NCBI GenBank assembly: GCA_963799455.1
Contig: CAWCXF010000008.1
Location: 434,001 to 498,000 of the forward strand
Length of the DNA: 64,000 nucleotides
Direction of reading: 5' to 3'
From: CAWCXF01 sp963799455
Lineage (GTDB): Bacteria; Pseudomonadota; Alphaproteobacteria; Rhodobacterales; Rhodobacteraceae
Shown: positions 12,101 to 19,900 of the stretch, one piece after another
Layout of the letters: each line of letters starts with the position of its first letter
How positions within the stretch are numbered: position 1 is the first letter of the stretch
Program-made: the position numbers and the translations under genes
The notes under the pieces: model-generated
Database searches by the model: none
What the model was told of the DNA's origin: nothing
Seen by the model: the letters and a program-made list of their open reading frames with translations, nothing else

Positions 12101-12417
12101 CCCCGCCGGTGCGCCTCGTCCACGAAGCCCCGGAAGTCCTCCAGCGTGCCGTAGGAGGGGTTCACGGCCTTGTACTCGGCGATGTCGTAGCCGTCGTCCC
12201 TGAGCGGCGAGGGGTAGAAGGGCAGCAGCCACACGGCGGTGGCGCCCAGCTCCTGCACATGGTCGAGCCGCCGCATGAGGCCCGCGAAGTCGCCCATCCC
12301 GTCGCCGTTGGAATCCTGGTAGGCCTTGACGTGGACCTGGTAGATCACCGCGTCCCGATACCAGTCGGCGCGGGTCTCGGCGGCGGCCTCCACGGCCTCC
12401 TCGGCGGCGTCCTTCAT
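9118..12417 (-). CDS. treS: Trehalose synthase / maltokinase fusion (TreS-Mak)
   Basis: 1099-residue bifunctional protein. The N-terminal ~560 residues are a GH13 trehalose synthase interconverting trehalose and maltose: WYRDAVIYQVHVKAYQDSNG, GVDGLRLDAIPYL, LLAEANQWPEDT and FLRNHDELTLEMV. The C-terminal ~500 residues are a maltokinase (aminoglycoside-phosphotransferase fold) with SNASIVFGDAVVMKIYRR, the catalytic-loop motif RTRIHGDYHLGQVL and SIIDFEGEPRRSMEERR. Together they turn trehalose into maltose-1-phosphate, the donor for GlgE upstream. The fusion is known in Proteobacteria; actinobacteria keep TreS and Pep2 separate. Frame is intact over 3.3 kb, in contrast to its neighbours. Confidence 0.95.
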   Translation of the reverse strand: MKDAAEEAVEAAAETRADWYRDAVIYQVHVKAYQDSNGDGMGDFAGLMRRLDHVQELGATAVWLLPFYPSPLRDDGYDIAEYKAVNPSYGTLEDFRGFVDEAHRRGLKVITELVINHTSDQHEWFQRARHAPKGSPERDFYVWSDDDAKWPETRIIFTDTEPSNWSWDPVAEQFYWHRFFSHQPDLNFDNPAVMEAVLDVMHFWLDMGVDGLRLDAIPYLVERDGTNNENLPETHEVLKAIRRDLDAHYEGRMLLAEANQWPEDTRPYFGEGDECHMGFHFPLMPRMYMALAQEDRHPITDIIRQTPEIPEGCQWGIFLRNHDELTLEMVTDRERDYLWEFYASDRRARINMGIRRRLAPLMQNDRRKIELLNSLLMSMPGTPILYYGDEVGMGDNYYLGDRDGVRTPMQWSPDRNAGFSTAVPQALYLPTIQDPTYGFQAVNVEEQQHDPSSLLNWMKRMIAVRGGHSVFGRGEMKLLYPSNRKVLAYVRETQDEAVLCVANLSRQAQAVELNLAAHAGRVPIELTGRSPFPPVGALPYLVTLPAYGFFWFLLADESQAPDWHVPMAQPLPEFITLTTRDGRIDTAVSGREGRQLEADVLPQFLPRQRWFAAKDKAIRKVSLTPLGEMEGPHALAVLDVTLDDEVERYFMPLSAIWGDDALAMGAPTLPYTIAKLRRGPRVGALADGARDPALARALLDALRADTRLPTKDGEVVFRGSEALRAVEEPEDVRAIPGEQSNASIVFGDAVVMKIYRRLREGVQPEIEVARFLTETGFEHTPALLGSVELAPSEGEPTSLASAFAFVRNQGDAWAYLTDALIRDLDEAALSGEETEFSFALDLGGLLGRRTAGMHRALATRTDDPAFAPEPMGEADLASLTHEVAGELDRVLADLERVWSHLPPPASEAARAVLDRGAELSARIEALRGSAPSGMRTRIHGDYHLGQVLVVQNDVSIIDFEGEPRRSMEERRAKFPALRDVAGMLRSLDYAAHAALRDRPPAAVEDERVPRRAEAWRRRARAQFLECYREEIAGSPAHPDPDLADALLDVFLIQKAAYEVGYEMAFRPDWVGIPLAGLLAILDGDAEPDGSEPQTEGGEA

Positions 12418-12500
12418 CGGGTGGCTCTTCTCACTGGGGTCATCGCGGGGTGTCGCCGGGAGGCGGACCGTCGGGGCGCTTCATCGCGCGGCGGCCCGGC

Positions 12501-12559
12501 GGGCGCAACCCATCCTCAACGCGCGGTTGCGCCCCACCGGCCCCGCGCTCAGCGCGGGG
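12501..12559. terminator. Two GC-rich hairpins between glgE and treS
   Basis: A perfect 10-bp inverted repeat, GGGCGCAACC at 12501-12510 and GGTTGCGCCC at 12525-12534, has a 14-nt loop. Next to it a palindrome at 12541-12559 (CCCCGCGCT, one base, AGCGCGGGG) overlaps the glgE stop at 12549. There is no T-run, so this may be an RNA stability or attenuation element rather than a full terminator; treS lies only about 80 bp downstream on the same strand. Confidence 0.5.
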
Positions 12560-14858
12560 CTCCCGGCGGCAGCAGGCGCCAGATGGCGTAGGGACGCTCG
12601 AACGGGTCGAGCCGCAGGGACTGGGCCTTGCCGTGCCAGGTGAAGCGGTTGCCGTGGATCGCGTCCTCGACCTCGATCGAGGCGGCGTCGGGCAGGCCGA
12701 ACTCCCACAAGGGCACCTCGAAGGCGAACTCCGCGGGCGCGTGCGGGTCGATGAGGACGTGGAACAGCAGGTAATCCTCGGCGGTCTCGTCCCACTTGCC
12801 GTAGCAGAGCACCTGGTCGTGCATCGCGCTGTAAAAGCGCAGGCCCGTGAAGCTCCGCATCGCCGGGCGCTCGGCGCGCAGGCGGTTCAGCAGGCGGATG
12901 TCGTCCTGGATGTTGCCGGGCTGGTCGAAGTCCCAGTGGCGGAGCTGGTACTTCTCGGAGTCGAGATACTCCTCGCGGCCCGGCAGGGCGGCGCCCTCGC
13001 AGATCTCGATGCCGTTGTAGATGCCGTAGCTGCCCGCGAGCGAGCCCGCCAGCAGCGTGCGGGTGCGAAAGCCCGGCCGGCCCGAGGACTGGAGGAACAC
13101 CGGGTTGATGTCGGGCGTGTTGACGAAGAAGTTGGGCCGCATGACGTGGCGGCACTCCTCGGTCGTCAGCTCGGTGAGGTAGTCGGTCAGCTCGGCCTTG
13201 GTGTCGCGCCAGGTGAAGTAGCTGTAGGACTGGCTGAACCCGACCTTGGCGAGCCGCTTCATGACCTTCGGGCGCGTGAACGCCTCGGCCAGGAACACCG
13301 CCTCGGGGTGCTGGACGCGGACCTCGCGGATCATCCACTCCCAGAACGGGAACGGCTTGGTGTGGGGGTTGTCCACGCGGAACATCAGCACGCCGTGGTC
13401 GATCCAGAACAGGATCACGTCCCGGATCGCCTCCCAGAACGGGGCGTTCGGCTTGCCGTCCGCGAGGTAGTAGCGGAAGTTGACGATGTCCTCATACTTC
13501 TTCGGCGGGTTCTCGGCATACTTGATGGTGCCGTCGGGCCGGCGATCGAACCAGTCGGGATGCTCCTCGATCCACGGATGGTCCGGCGAGGCGTTGAGCG
13601 CGATGTCGAGCGCCAGCTCGATGCCCTTGGCTCGCGCCGCCTCCACGAGCGCGTCGAAGTCCTCCAGCGTGCCCAGCTCGGGATGCACGGAGGTGAAGCC
13701 GCCCTCGGGCGAGCCGATGGCGTAGGGGCTGCCCACGTCGCCGGGCTCGGCGCGCAGCGAGTTGTTCTTGCCCTTGCGGTTGGTGGTCCCGATCGGGTGG
13801 ATCGGCGGGAAGTAGAGCACGTCGAACCCAAGGCCGCGCACGTAGTCGAGCTTGGCCGTAACGTCGCGGAAGGTGCCGTGGACGCCCTCCTCGCCCTGCG
13901 AGCGCGGCAGCATCTCGTACCAGGCGCTGAACGCCGCCGCCTCGCGGTCGGCGAAGAGCGGCAGGACGCGGGCATACCGGGAGAGGTTCGCGCGCGGCTC
14001 CGCGCGGCGCATCAGCGCCACCGCCTCGGGCTCCATGAGGGGGTCGATCCCCTGCCCCGCCCGGCCGAGCAGCTCCTCCAGGGCGCGCTTGTCCTCGGGG
14101 GCCTCGTCGGACGCCGCGTCGAGCGCGCCTTTGACCAGCAGGCGCCCCTCCTCGGCCTCGACGCTCACGTCCTGGCCGGCCGCGATCTTCTTGGCGGTGT
14201 CGCGGTGCCACGCGCCGTAGAGGTCGCGCCAGGCGATCAGCGTGTAGTCGTAGTAGCCGGGCGACGGCACGGTGATCTCGCAGCCCCAGCGGTCGTTGAC
14301 GATCTGCGCCATCTCGACCTCGGACCAGGCGCCCGCGCCCTCCGCGCGCCAGAGCGCGGCCACGCGGATCACCTCGTGCCCGTCGGAGAAGGCGTCGGCC
14401 TCGATCCGCATCGGGCGCCCGGCTACGCATTTGGCGGCGAAGCGGCCCGCGTTGATCTCGGGCTCGACGGCCTCGATGGCGACGCGGCGCTCGGCCAGCG
14501 CCTCCAGCCGCTCGCGGGCGGGGTCGGACGCCGCGGCGTCGGGGGCGCCCGACCCGTCGCGCGACCCGCGCGCTTTCGCGGGCTTCGAGGCCTTCGCCCC
14601 GCCCTTCGCCTCGGCCCGGGCCCCGATCGGCGCAGGGGTCTCGACCTCGGACGCGCCCGCCGCGCCCGGATGCGCCCTCCGGTCGCGGGCGGGATCCGAG
14701 CGGGCGTCCAGGGGCGCCGGGGTCTCGACCTCCGAGGCGCCGGCCGCGCGCCGCCGGGTCTTGGTCGCCCCAGGGGACTTCGCAGAGGACTTGCCGGCGG
14801 ACTTGCCTGCGGACTTGCCGGCGGAGCGCGACGTGGAGTTGGATCGATCAGCGGTCAA
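12549..14858 (-). CDS. glgE: Alpha-1,4-glucan:maltose-1-phosphate maltosyltransferase GlgE
   Basis: GH13_3 enzyme that adds maltosyl units from maltose-1-phosphate to alpha-glucan. The core starts near residue 125 (RVAIEAVEPEINAGRFAAKCVAGRP) and shows VLYFPPIHPIGTTNRKGKNN, the nucleophile motif LMFRVDNPHTKPFPFWEWMI and the acid VFLAEAFTRPKVM. The first ~120 residues are an Ala/Lys/Arg-rich tail with AGKS repeats and two copies of GASEVETPAP; its DNA carries 12-bp repeats. No ATG fits. TTG at 14858 is chosen because it opens the frame and a GGGGA lies about 9 bases upstream, so the true start could be further in. First gene of the operon; no glgC or glgA is in the window. Confidence 0.92.
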   Translation of the reverse strand: MTADRSNSTSRSAGKSAGKSAGKSSAKSPGATKTRRRAAGASEVETPAPLDARSDPARDRRAHPGAAGASEVETPAPIGARAEAKGGAKASKPAKARGSRDGSGAPDAAASDPARERLEALAERRVAIEAVEPEINAGRFAAKCVAGRPMRIEADAFSDGHEVIRVAALWRAEGAGAWSEVEMAQIVNDRWGCEITVPSPGYYDYTLIAWRDLYGAWHRDTAKKIAAGQDVSVEAEEGRLLVKGALDAASDEAPEDKRALEELLGRAGQGIDPLMEPEAVALMRRAEPRANLSRYARVLPLFADREAAAFSAWYEMLPRSQGEEGVHGTFRDVTAKLDYVRGLGFDVLYFPPIHPIGTTNRKGKNNSLRAEPGDVGSPYAIGSPEGGFTSVHPELGTLEDFDALVEAARAKGIELALDIALNASPDHPWIEEHPDWFDRRPDGTIKYAENPPKKYEDIVNFRYYLADGKPNAPFWEAIRDVILFWIDHGVLMFRVDNPHTKPFPFWEWMIREVRVQHPEAVFLAEAFTRPKVMKRLAKVGFSQSYSYFTWRDTKAELTDYLTELTTEECRHVMRPNFFVNTPDINPVFLQSSGRPGFRTRTLLAGSLAGSYGIYNGIEICEGAALPGREEYLDSEKYQLRHWDFDQPGNIQDDIRLLNRLRAERPAMRSFTGLRFYSAMHDQVLCYGKWDETAEDYLLFHVLIDPHAPAEFAFEVPLWEFGLPDAASIEVEDAIHGNRFTWHGKAQSLRLDPFERPYAIWRLLPPGAPR

Positions 14859-14981
14859 GGCGACGAATCCCCGTATCAGCGTGAGCCCGACTGTCGGCTT
14901 GGTTCGGGTCGATAGCGCCTCCTCAACCGGGGCGCCAGAGCGCGGTTCCGCTCGCCGGGCGTCGATCGCCCTTCCCGGCGA

Positions 14982-15575
14982 TCACATCGAGCGGCCGGCG
15001 ATCTGGCGGGCGAGGTCGCGCACCGCGCGCGAGCGGGCGTCGGCGATGGCGGCGGCGCCCAAGGCGGGCCGGTAGGGCACCGCCACCTCGAAGCGCTCCG
15101 ACCGGTCGCGCGACGTGTCGAGCTCGCCTCGCAGATCGGCGACATGGTAGAGGCCGGACATCCGGAACACGCCGTCCATGCCGGCGGCCAGGCGCGTCGC
15201 GCGCACCTCGACGCGCGCCTCGGGCAAGGCGTCGTAGGGCCAGGGCTCGGCGGCGACGCGAGCGGCGCTGACGCCGCTCAGCACCTCCACCAGGTCGAGC
15301 GTGATGGCGCGGGCGGGCAGGTCGGCCCACTCGGCGTCCTCGACCGGCATCAGGCTGCCGCCGGCGCCCTCGTAGTAGATGGTCTCCGTCTCGGCGTAGG
15401 TCGGCAGCGAGACCTCGCGCACCTCGATCGACGCGTAGGCCACGGGGATGCGCTCGCCGGGGTCCGAGGGGCCCGGTCGCGCCGCGAGCGTCGGCGCGGG
15501 CGCCGAGAACAGGATCGGATCGGCGCCGCAGCCCGCGAGGAGGAAGGCGGTCGTCAGGAGTGCGTGTTGCATCAT
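14982..15575 (-). CDS. pqiC: PqiC-like outer-membrane lipoprotein of an MCE transport system
   Basis: 197-residue lipoprotein of the PqiC / ABC-type transport auxiliary family. A short signal peptide ends in a lipobox (LLAGC, Cys about residue 16). PqiC anchors the PqiB needle at the outer membrane in phospholipid trafficking. Seen: IPVAYASIEVREVSLPTYAETE near the start and a C-terminal region ending AVRDLARQIAGRSM, the common alternation of this family. The start is the first of two adjacent ATGs and overlaps the pqiB stop (ATGA), so it is the last gene of pqiA-pqiA'-pqiB-pqiC. Confidence 0.82.
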   Translation of the reverse strand: MMQHALLTTAFLLAGCGADPILFSAPAPTLAARPGPSDPGERIPVAYASIEVREVSLPTYAETETIYYEGAGGSLMPVEDAEWADLPARAITLDLVEVLSGVSAARVAAEPWPYDALPEARVEVRATRLAAGMDGVFRMSGLYHVADLRGELDTSRDRSERFEVAVPYRPALGAAAIADARSRAVRDLARQIAGRSM

Positions 15576-18283
15576 CGCCCCAGCAGCAAGGAGTTGGGCC
15601 GGCGCTCGATCGCGCGGGCGAGGGAGGCCACCGCGTCGGCGGCCTGTTGGACGTCCCTGAGCGCCGTGCGCGCCTCGCGCGGCAGCTCCGCGTCGCCATA
15701 GGCGCCGATCGTCGCCTCGGCCTGCCCGATCAGGGCCTCGACGCGCGCGACCAGCGCCGGCAGGCCCTCGGCCGCGCCGGCGACGCCCTCCGCGGCCTGC
15801 CGCGCCGAGGCCAGCGTGGCGTTGACGTTCTCCACCGTGCCGCCCTCGCGCAGATCCGACAGCGTCGCCTCGACCTCGGCCAGCGCGGTGTTGAGGGCGG
15901 CCGGCAGGGCCTGCGCCGACTCCTGGCCGACCACCGCGTCGGCGCTCCGCACCAGCGCCGTCGCCTGGTCCACCAGCGCCTCGAGCGGCAGCGCGCGCGC
16001 CTCGGCGCTCAAGGCCCGGAGATTGGCCACGATCTCGGGCACGCCGTCGGTGGCGCCGGCCACGTCCTCGGCCGCCGCGCGCGCGGCGTCGAGCGCGGCC
16101 GCGAGGGAGGCCGCGGCGCCGGCCTCGCGCAGCTGCGTCAGCAGCGCGTTCAGCTCGGAGGCGGTCGTCGCCAGCTCGGCCGGCAGGCGCCGGGTGGCGT
16201 CTTGCGAGGCGAGCGCGTCGATGCTCGCCAGCAGCTGGGTGAGCTCGGTCACCGCGGCGTCGATCGGCAGCGCGCGCACGTCCTCGGCCACACCCTGGAG
16301 CTCGGCGATGAGGTCGGGCAGGCCCTCCGAGGCCACGGCGAACTCGAGCGCGGTCTCCTCCGTGGCGTCGGCCGCGTCCGAGGCGGCCTGCGCGGCCTCG
16401 GCGAAGGCCACGAGGATGTCCTGCTCGCGGAAGTTCACGAGGATCGCGCCGAACTCCTCCACCGCGAGCGCCACGCTCGCCGGGAGCCCCTGCGCCGCCT
16501 CGCCGCCGACGATGGCCTCGGCGCTGCCGAGGATCGCGCTCGCGCGCTCCACGATCCGCGGCAGGGGCCGGCGCACGTCCGCCACCAGCCCGGTCAGGCC
16601 CGTCAGCAGCGCGGGCGCGCGCTCGGCCGCCGCGCCGACGGCGGTCGCGGCCGCGCCGGCGGCGTCGAGCGCGACCAGCAGCCGCTCGGCGCCGCCCTGC
16701 TCGCGCAGCTCGCCCAGGATCGCGCTCGCCTCCGCGGAAGCCGCCGCGAGGTCGGCCGCGGCCGCGTCGATCCGCTCGGGCAGGCCCTGGACGCCCGGCG
16801 AGCCGGTGACCCCCCGCACGTCCGACAGGATCGCGCGCAGCTCGCCGGGCGCGGCCTGGAGGTCGGGGCTGTTGGCGAGCGAGGCCGCGCCGCTCAGGAA
16901 GGCGGTGGTCGAGGCCAGCAGCTCCTCCAGCGGCAGCGCGGAGACGCGCTCGAAGAGGCCCGAGGCCGAGGCCGCGACGTCGGGCAGATCCGACTCGACG
17001 GTGGGCAGAGCCGGATAGGGCTCGGCGTCCACGTCGAGCGCGGCCTCGGGCGCGCCCTCCACGTCGGCCAGCTCGACCTTGAGGCCGCCGGTCAGGAAGG
17101 AGGCGGAGGCGAGCTGGGCGCGCAGCCCCTCGGCCACGCGCGAGCGCAGGAACGCGAGCGGCGCGTCGCCCGGCGCGAGGCCCAGGCGCGAGGGCTGGAT
17201 CTCGAGCGTGGTCAGCAGCCGCACCTCGGCGTCGCCGAAGCGCTCGGCATCGACCACGCCCGCGACCGACAGGACCTGCCCGATGGTCAGCCCGCGCAGC
17301 TCGACCGGCGCGCCGGCCGAGAGCCCGCCGACCTCGCCCGAGAACACGGCCGTGACGACGAGCGCCTCCTCGTCGGGCGTCAGCGTCATGGCGGCGCGCG
17401 CCTCGTCCTCGCCGGGATAGACGCGGAAGAGCGTGCCGTCCTCGACGGGCTCGCCGCCCGAGACCACGGTGTCGAAGGAGACGCCCCCCGCGAGCAGCGT
17501 GGCGACCGAGGCGAAGTCGATCTCGGCGCCCTCGAGGCCGAAGCTGAAGCTGAAGCCCGAGGCGTCCCAGAACCGGGTCGCGCTGGTCACGAGCTGGTCG
17601 TGGGGCGCGTAGATCACCGCCTCGGCCAGAGCCGTCAGGCCGTCCTCGCTCAGGCCGGCGCGGGCGACGCGGCCGACCTCGATGCCCTTGTAGAGGATCG
17701 GCGCCTCGGCGTTGAGCCCCTCGCCCGCGTCGGTGGCCAGCACCAGGCTGAGCCCCTCTCGACCCGGCTCGAAGAGCGGCGGCTCGTCGAGGCCGACATG
17801 CCGCGCCTCGAACCCCCCCGGCTCCAGGTTCCACGCGCCTTCGATGTAGACGCCCGACAGCACCGTCTGGAGCCCGGTGACGCCGCGCGTCGAGACCTCG
17901 GGGCGCACCACCCAGAAGCTCGCGTCCTCGTCGATGAAGGGCGCGACCTCGTCGGTGACGCGCACCGAGACCAGCACCTGGCCGAGCCCCTCGGTGAAGC
18001 TCACCTCCTCGACCTGCCCCACGACCACGTCGCGGTAGCGCAGCTCGGTCTCGCCCGCGGCGACGCCCGAGGCGTTCTCGAAGGTGATCCGCACGAGCGG
18101 TCCGCGCTCGGCGTAGTTGCGCCACACCAGCAAGGCCGACACCGCGAGCGCCAGGATCGGCACCAGCCACACCGGCGACGGCAGCCGGCGCACCCGGCCC
18201 GGCTCGACGGCCGTCTCGGGCACGCCGCCCGGCGGGGGGGTCCGCGGCGGGTCGGGCGGGGGGGCGTCGCGCGCCTCGCTCAC
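15572..18283 (-). CDS. pqiB: PqiB-like MCE protein with long helical repeat tail
   Basis: 903-residue MCE-family protein that would span the periplasm as a lipid tunnel. One N-terminal TM anchor (PVWLVPILALAVSALLVW) is followed by three MCE domains in roughly residues 45-390, each starting with a motif like VRITFENASGVAAGETELRY or EAPILYKGIEVGRV. The remaining ~500 residues are Ala/Leu-rich helices in about five ~100-residue repeats, each opening with a phrase like LPALVARVEAL and including ALPLEALVDQATALVRSADA. E. coli PqiB is about 546 aa, so the tail is much larger. GTG start overlaps the upstream stop (GTGA) inside a tandem repeat. Confidence 0.88.
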   Translation of the reverse strand: MSEARDAPPPDPPRTPPPGGVPETAVEPGRVRRLPSPVWLVPILALAVSALLVWRNYAERGPLVRITFENASGVAAGETELRYRDVVVGQVEEVSFTEGLGQVLVSVRVTDEVAPFIDEDASFWVVRPEVSTRGVTGLQTVLSGVYIEGAWNLEPGGFEARHVGLDEPPLFEPGREGLSLVLATDAGEGLNAEAPILYKGIEVGRVARAGLSEDGLTALAEAVIYAPHDQLVTSATRFWDASGFSFSFGLEGAEIDFASVATLLAGGVSFDTVVSGGEPVEDGTLFRVYPGEDEARAAMTLTPDEEALVVTAVFSGEVGGLSAGAPVELRGLTIGQVLSVAGVVDAERFGDAEVRLLTTLEIQPSRLGLAPGDAPLAFLRSRVAEGLRAQLASASFLTGGLKVELADVEGAPEAALDVDAEPYPALPTVESDLPDVAASASGLFERVSALPLEELLASTTAFLSGAASLANSPDLQAAPGELRAILSDVRGVTGSPGVQGLPERIDAAAADLAAASAEASAILGELREQGGAERLLVALDAAGAAATAVGAAAERAPALLTGLTGLVADVRRPLPRIVERASAILGSAEAIVGGEAAQGLPASVALAVEEFGAILVNFREQDILVAFAEAAQAASDAADATEETALEFAVASEGLPDLIAELQGVAEDVRALPIDAAVTELTQLLASIDALASQDATRRLPAELATTASELNALLTQLREAGAAASLAAALDAARAAAEDVAGATDGVPEIVANLRALSAEARALPLEALVDQATALVRSADAVVGQESAQALPAALNTALAEVEATLSDLREGGTVENVNATLASARQAAEGVAGAAEGLPALVARVEALIGQAEATIGAYGDAELPREARTALRDVQQAADAVASLARAIERRPNSLLLGR

Positions 18284-18366
18284 GGGGCGCTCTCGGGGTG
18301 CTCGGCGCTCACGGGGCGCTCGCGGGGTGTTTCGGTGCTCACGGGGCGCTCGCGGGGGGCGCCCGG
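18278..18366. repeat. 29-30 bp tandem repeat across the pqiA'/pqiB junction
   Basis: Copies of GCTCACGGGGCGCTCNCGGGG begin at 18278, 18307 and 18337; each 29-30 bp period can be split into two related 14-15 bp halves. On the minus strand each copy carries CCCCGTGAGC, so a potential GTG start and an overlapping TGA recur. The last copy supplies both the stop of the upstream gene and the GTG of pqiB, and the protein tail reads RERPVS twice. Confidence 0.75.
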
Positions 18367-19047
18367 CGGGGCGCGGTCCCAGATCAGGCGCGGGTCGAAG
18401 GCGCGCGCCGAGAGCATGGTGAAGATCACCGAGAGCGCGAAGGCGACGGCGGCGGGGCCGGGCCGGACGGTCGCCAGCACGTTGATCTGCACCAGGGCCG
18501 AGGTGATGGCGACGACGAACACGTCGATCATCGACCAGCGCCCGATGAACTCGACCACCTCGTAGAGCTGCTGGCGGCGATGGTGGTTGCCCTCGCGGCC
18601 CAGATGCACCGAGACGGCGAGCCAGGCGATGGCGATGAACTTGGCGACCGGGATGCCGACGGAGGCGAGCAGCACGATGCCGCCCACGAACCAGGCCCCC
18701 TCCATCGCCAGCTCGACGGCGCCGCCGACGATGTTGGCGTCCTGGCTCTCGAAGAACAGCCGCGTGCGCAGCATCGGCAGGGTGTTGGCGGGGATGTAGG
18801 CGATCACGCCCGCGATCCACCACGCCCAGACCCGCTCGAGGCTCGCGGGGCCGCGCGAGGAGAGCCGCTGGCCGCAGCGCCCGCAGCGCCTTCGCCCCGC
18901 GGGCCAGACGCGGGTGCAGCGGGTGCAGCCCAGCAGCCCCGCCTCGCGGGCGGTGACGAGCGCGCCCGACGCGAGCGGCACCGCGTGGTCGGTCGGCGCG
19001 AGGCCCGCGGGCTCGCCCGGGGCCCCGGTCGCGTCGGCCGCGCTCAC
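18280..19047 (-). CDS. PqiA-like membrane protein, C-terminal-half unit
   Basis: 255-residue PqiA-domain inner-membrane protein. It starts with a small Cys-rich knuckle (CTRC, CGRC; about residues 40-62), then four hydrophobic segments including WWIAGVIAYIPANTLPMLRT, FVGGIVLLASVGIPVAKFIAI and IDVFVVAITSALVQI. It matches the second PqiA domain of E. coli PqiA or YebS, which there is fused to the first. It is read from a GTG overlapping the preceding PqiA unit (GTGA), so the two halves are probably made together and pair in the membrane with PqiB. The last 25 residues are repeat-encoded. Confidence 0.85.
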   Translation of the reverse strand: MSAADATGAPGEPAGLAPTDHAVPLASGALVTAREAGLLGCTRCTRVWPAGRRRCGRCGQRLSSRGPASLERVWAWWIAGVIAYIPANTLPMLRTRLFFESQDANIVGGAVELAMEGAWFVGGIVLLASVGIPVAKFIAIAWLAVSVHLGREGNHHRRQQLYEVVEFIGRWSMIDVFVVAITSALVQINVLATVRPGPAAVAFALSVIFTMLSARAFDPRLIWDRAPPGAPRERPVSTETPRERPVSAEHPESAP

Positions 19048-19751
19048 GGGCGGCCGGCCCGCTCGGCCGCCTCGAGCGCGCGCCAGAGGCTCCAGCGATC
19101 CATCAGGGCGTCCTGGAGCACGCCGACGGCGACGAGGGCGCCGAAGAGCCAGAACGCCGGGCCGAGCGAGATCGCCGCCAGCTCGCCGATCTTGACCAGC
19201 GCGATCGAGGTGCCGATGACGAAGATCTCGGCCATCGACCAGGGCTTGAGCTCCTCGTCGAGGCGGAAGGCCGCGCGCGCGCCCGGCAGCGGGGGACGGC
19301 CCGTCATGACGGGGCCGAACGCCCAAAGGATCAGCGCCACCCGCGCCACCGGCACCAGCACGATCATCGCCAGCACCGCGACCGAGAGCGGCGCCAGCGG
19401 GCCGCCGGCGAAGGCCAGCGCGGCGCCGACGATCGAGACCTGCGAGCGCAGGCCGCCCGCGCTGATGCTGATGAAGGGCAGGAACACGGCCGCCAGCATC
19501 AGGACCATCACCGCGACCGACAGCCCCAGGACGTGGACCGAGGCCGGGCCCCGCGGCGCGATCAGGACCGTGCCGCACCGCACGCATCGGGCCCGCCCGC
19601 CGGGCCGCGGCACGACCGCGCGCAAGAGCGCGTCGCAGCGCGGGCAGGCGATCAGCTCGCCCTCGCCGCGCGCGGCCAGCCCCTGCGCGACCGCCACCGA
19701 CACGGCGCGCGCGGGACGGACCGAGGCTCGAGGCTGGGCCGGCGCGTTCAT
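19044..19751 (-). CDS. pqiA: PqiA-like membrane protein, N-terminal-half unit
   Basis: 235-residue PqiA-domain protein. A rubredoxin-like CPRC / CVRC pair lies near residues 36-60, followed by four TM segments (LGLSVAVMVLMLAAVFLPFI, LSVAVLAMIVLVPVARVALI, IFVIGTSIALVKIGELAAIS and a last one). It equals the first half of canonical PqiA. The ATG at 19751 is chosen; an ATG four codons upstream (19763) is possible. It is the first gene of the pqi operon. The split into two genes could be ancestral for this lineage or a fission; both copies look intact. Confidence 0.84.
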   Translation of the reverse strand: MNAPAQPRASVRPARAVSVAVAQGLAARGEGELIACPRCDALLRAVVPRPGGRARCVRCGTVLIAPRGPASVHVLGLSVAVMVLMLAAVFLPFISISAGGLRSQVSIVGAALAFAGGPLAPLSVAVLAMIVLVPVARVALILWAFGPVMTGRPPLPGARAAFRLDEELKPWSMAEIFVIGTSIALVKIGELAAISLGPAFWLFGALVAVGVLQDALMDRWSLWRALEAAERAGRP

Positions 19752-19844
19752 GGCGCGCACCATGGGCGGGGCACCCGGCCGTGTCCATGGCGGGGCGCGC
19801 CCGTGGCCGCCGGCGCGGGGCGCCTTTGGGGTCGCGGCGCCACA

Positions 19845-19884
19845 CCTTGCCGTGAGGCGGGCCGTCTTGCCGTGAGGCGGGCCG
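19845..19884. repeat. Two exact 20-bp tandem copies
   Basis: CTTGCCGTGAGGCGGGCCGT occurs twice back to back, in the spacer between the end of the radical-SAM gene (19901) and pqiA. Confidence 0.85.
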
Positions 19885-19900
19885 TCGAGGCCCGGCGTCC

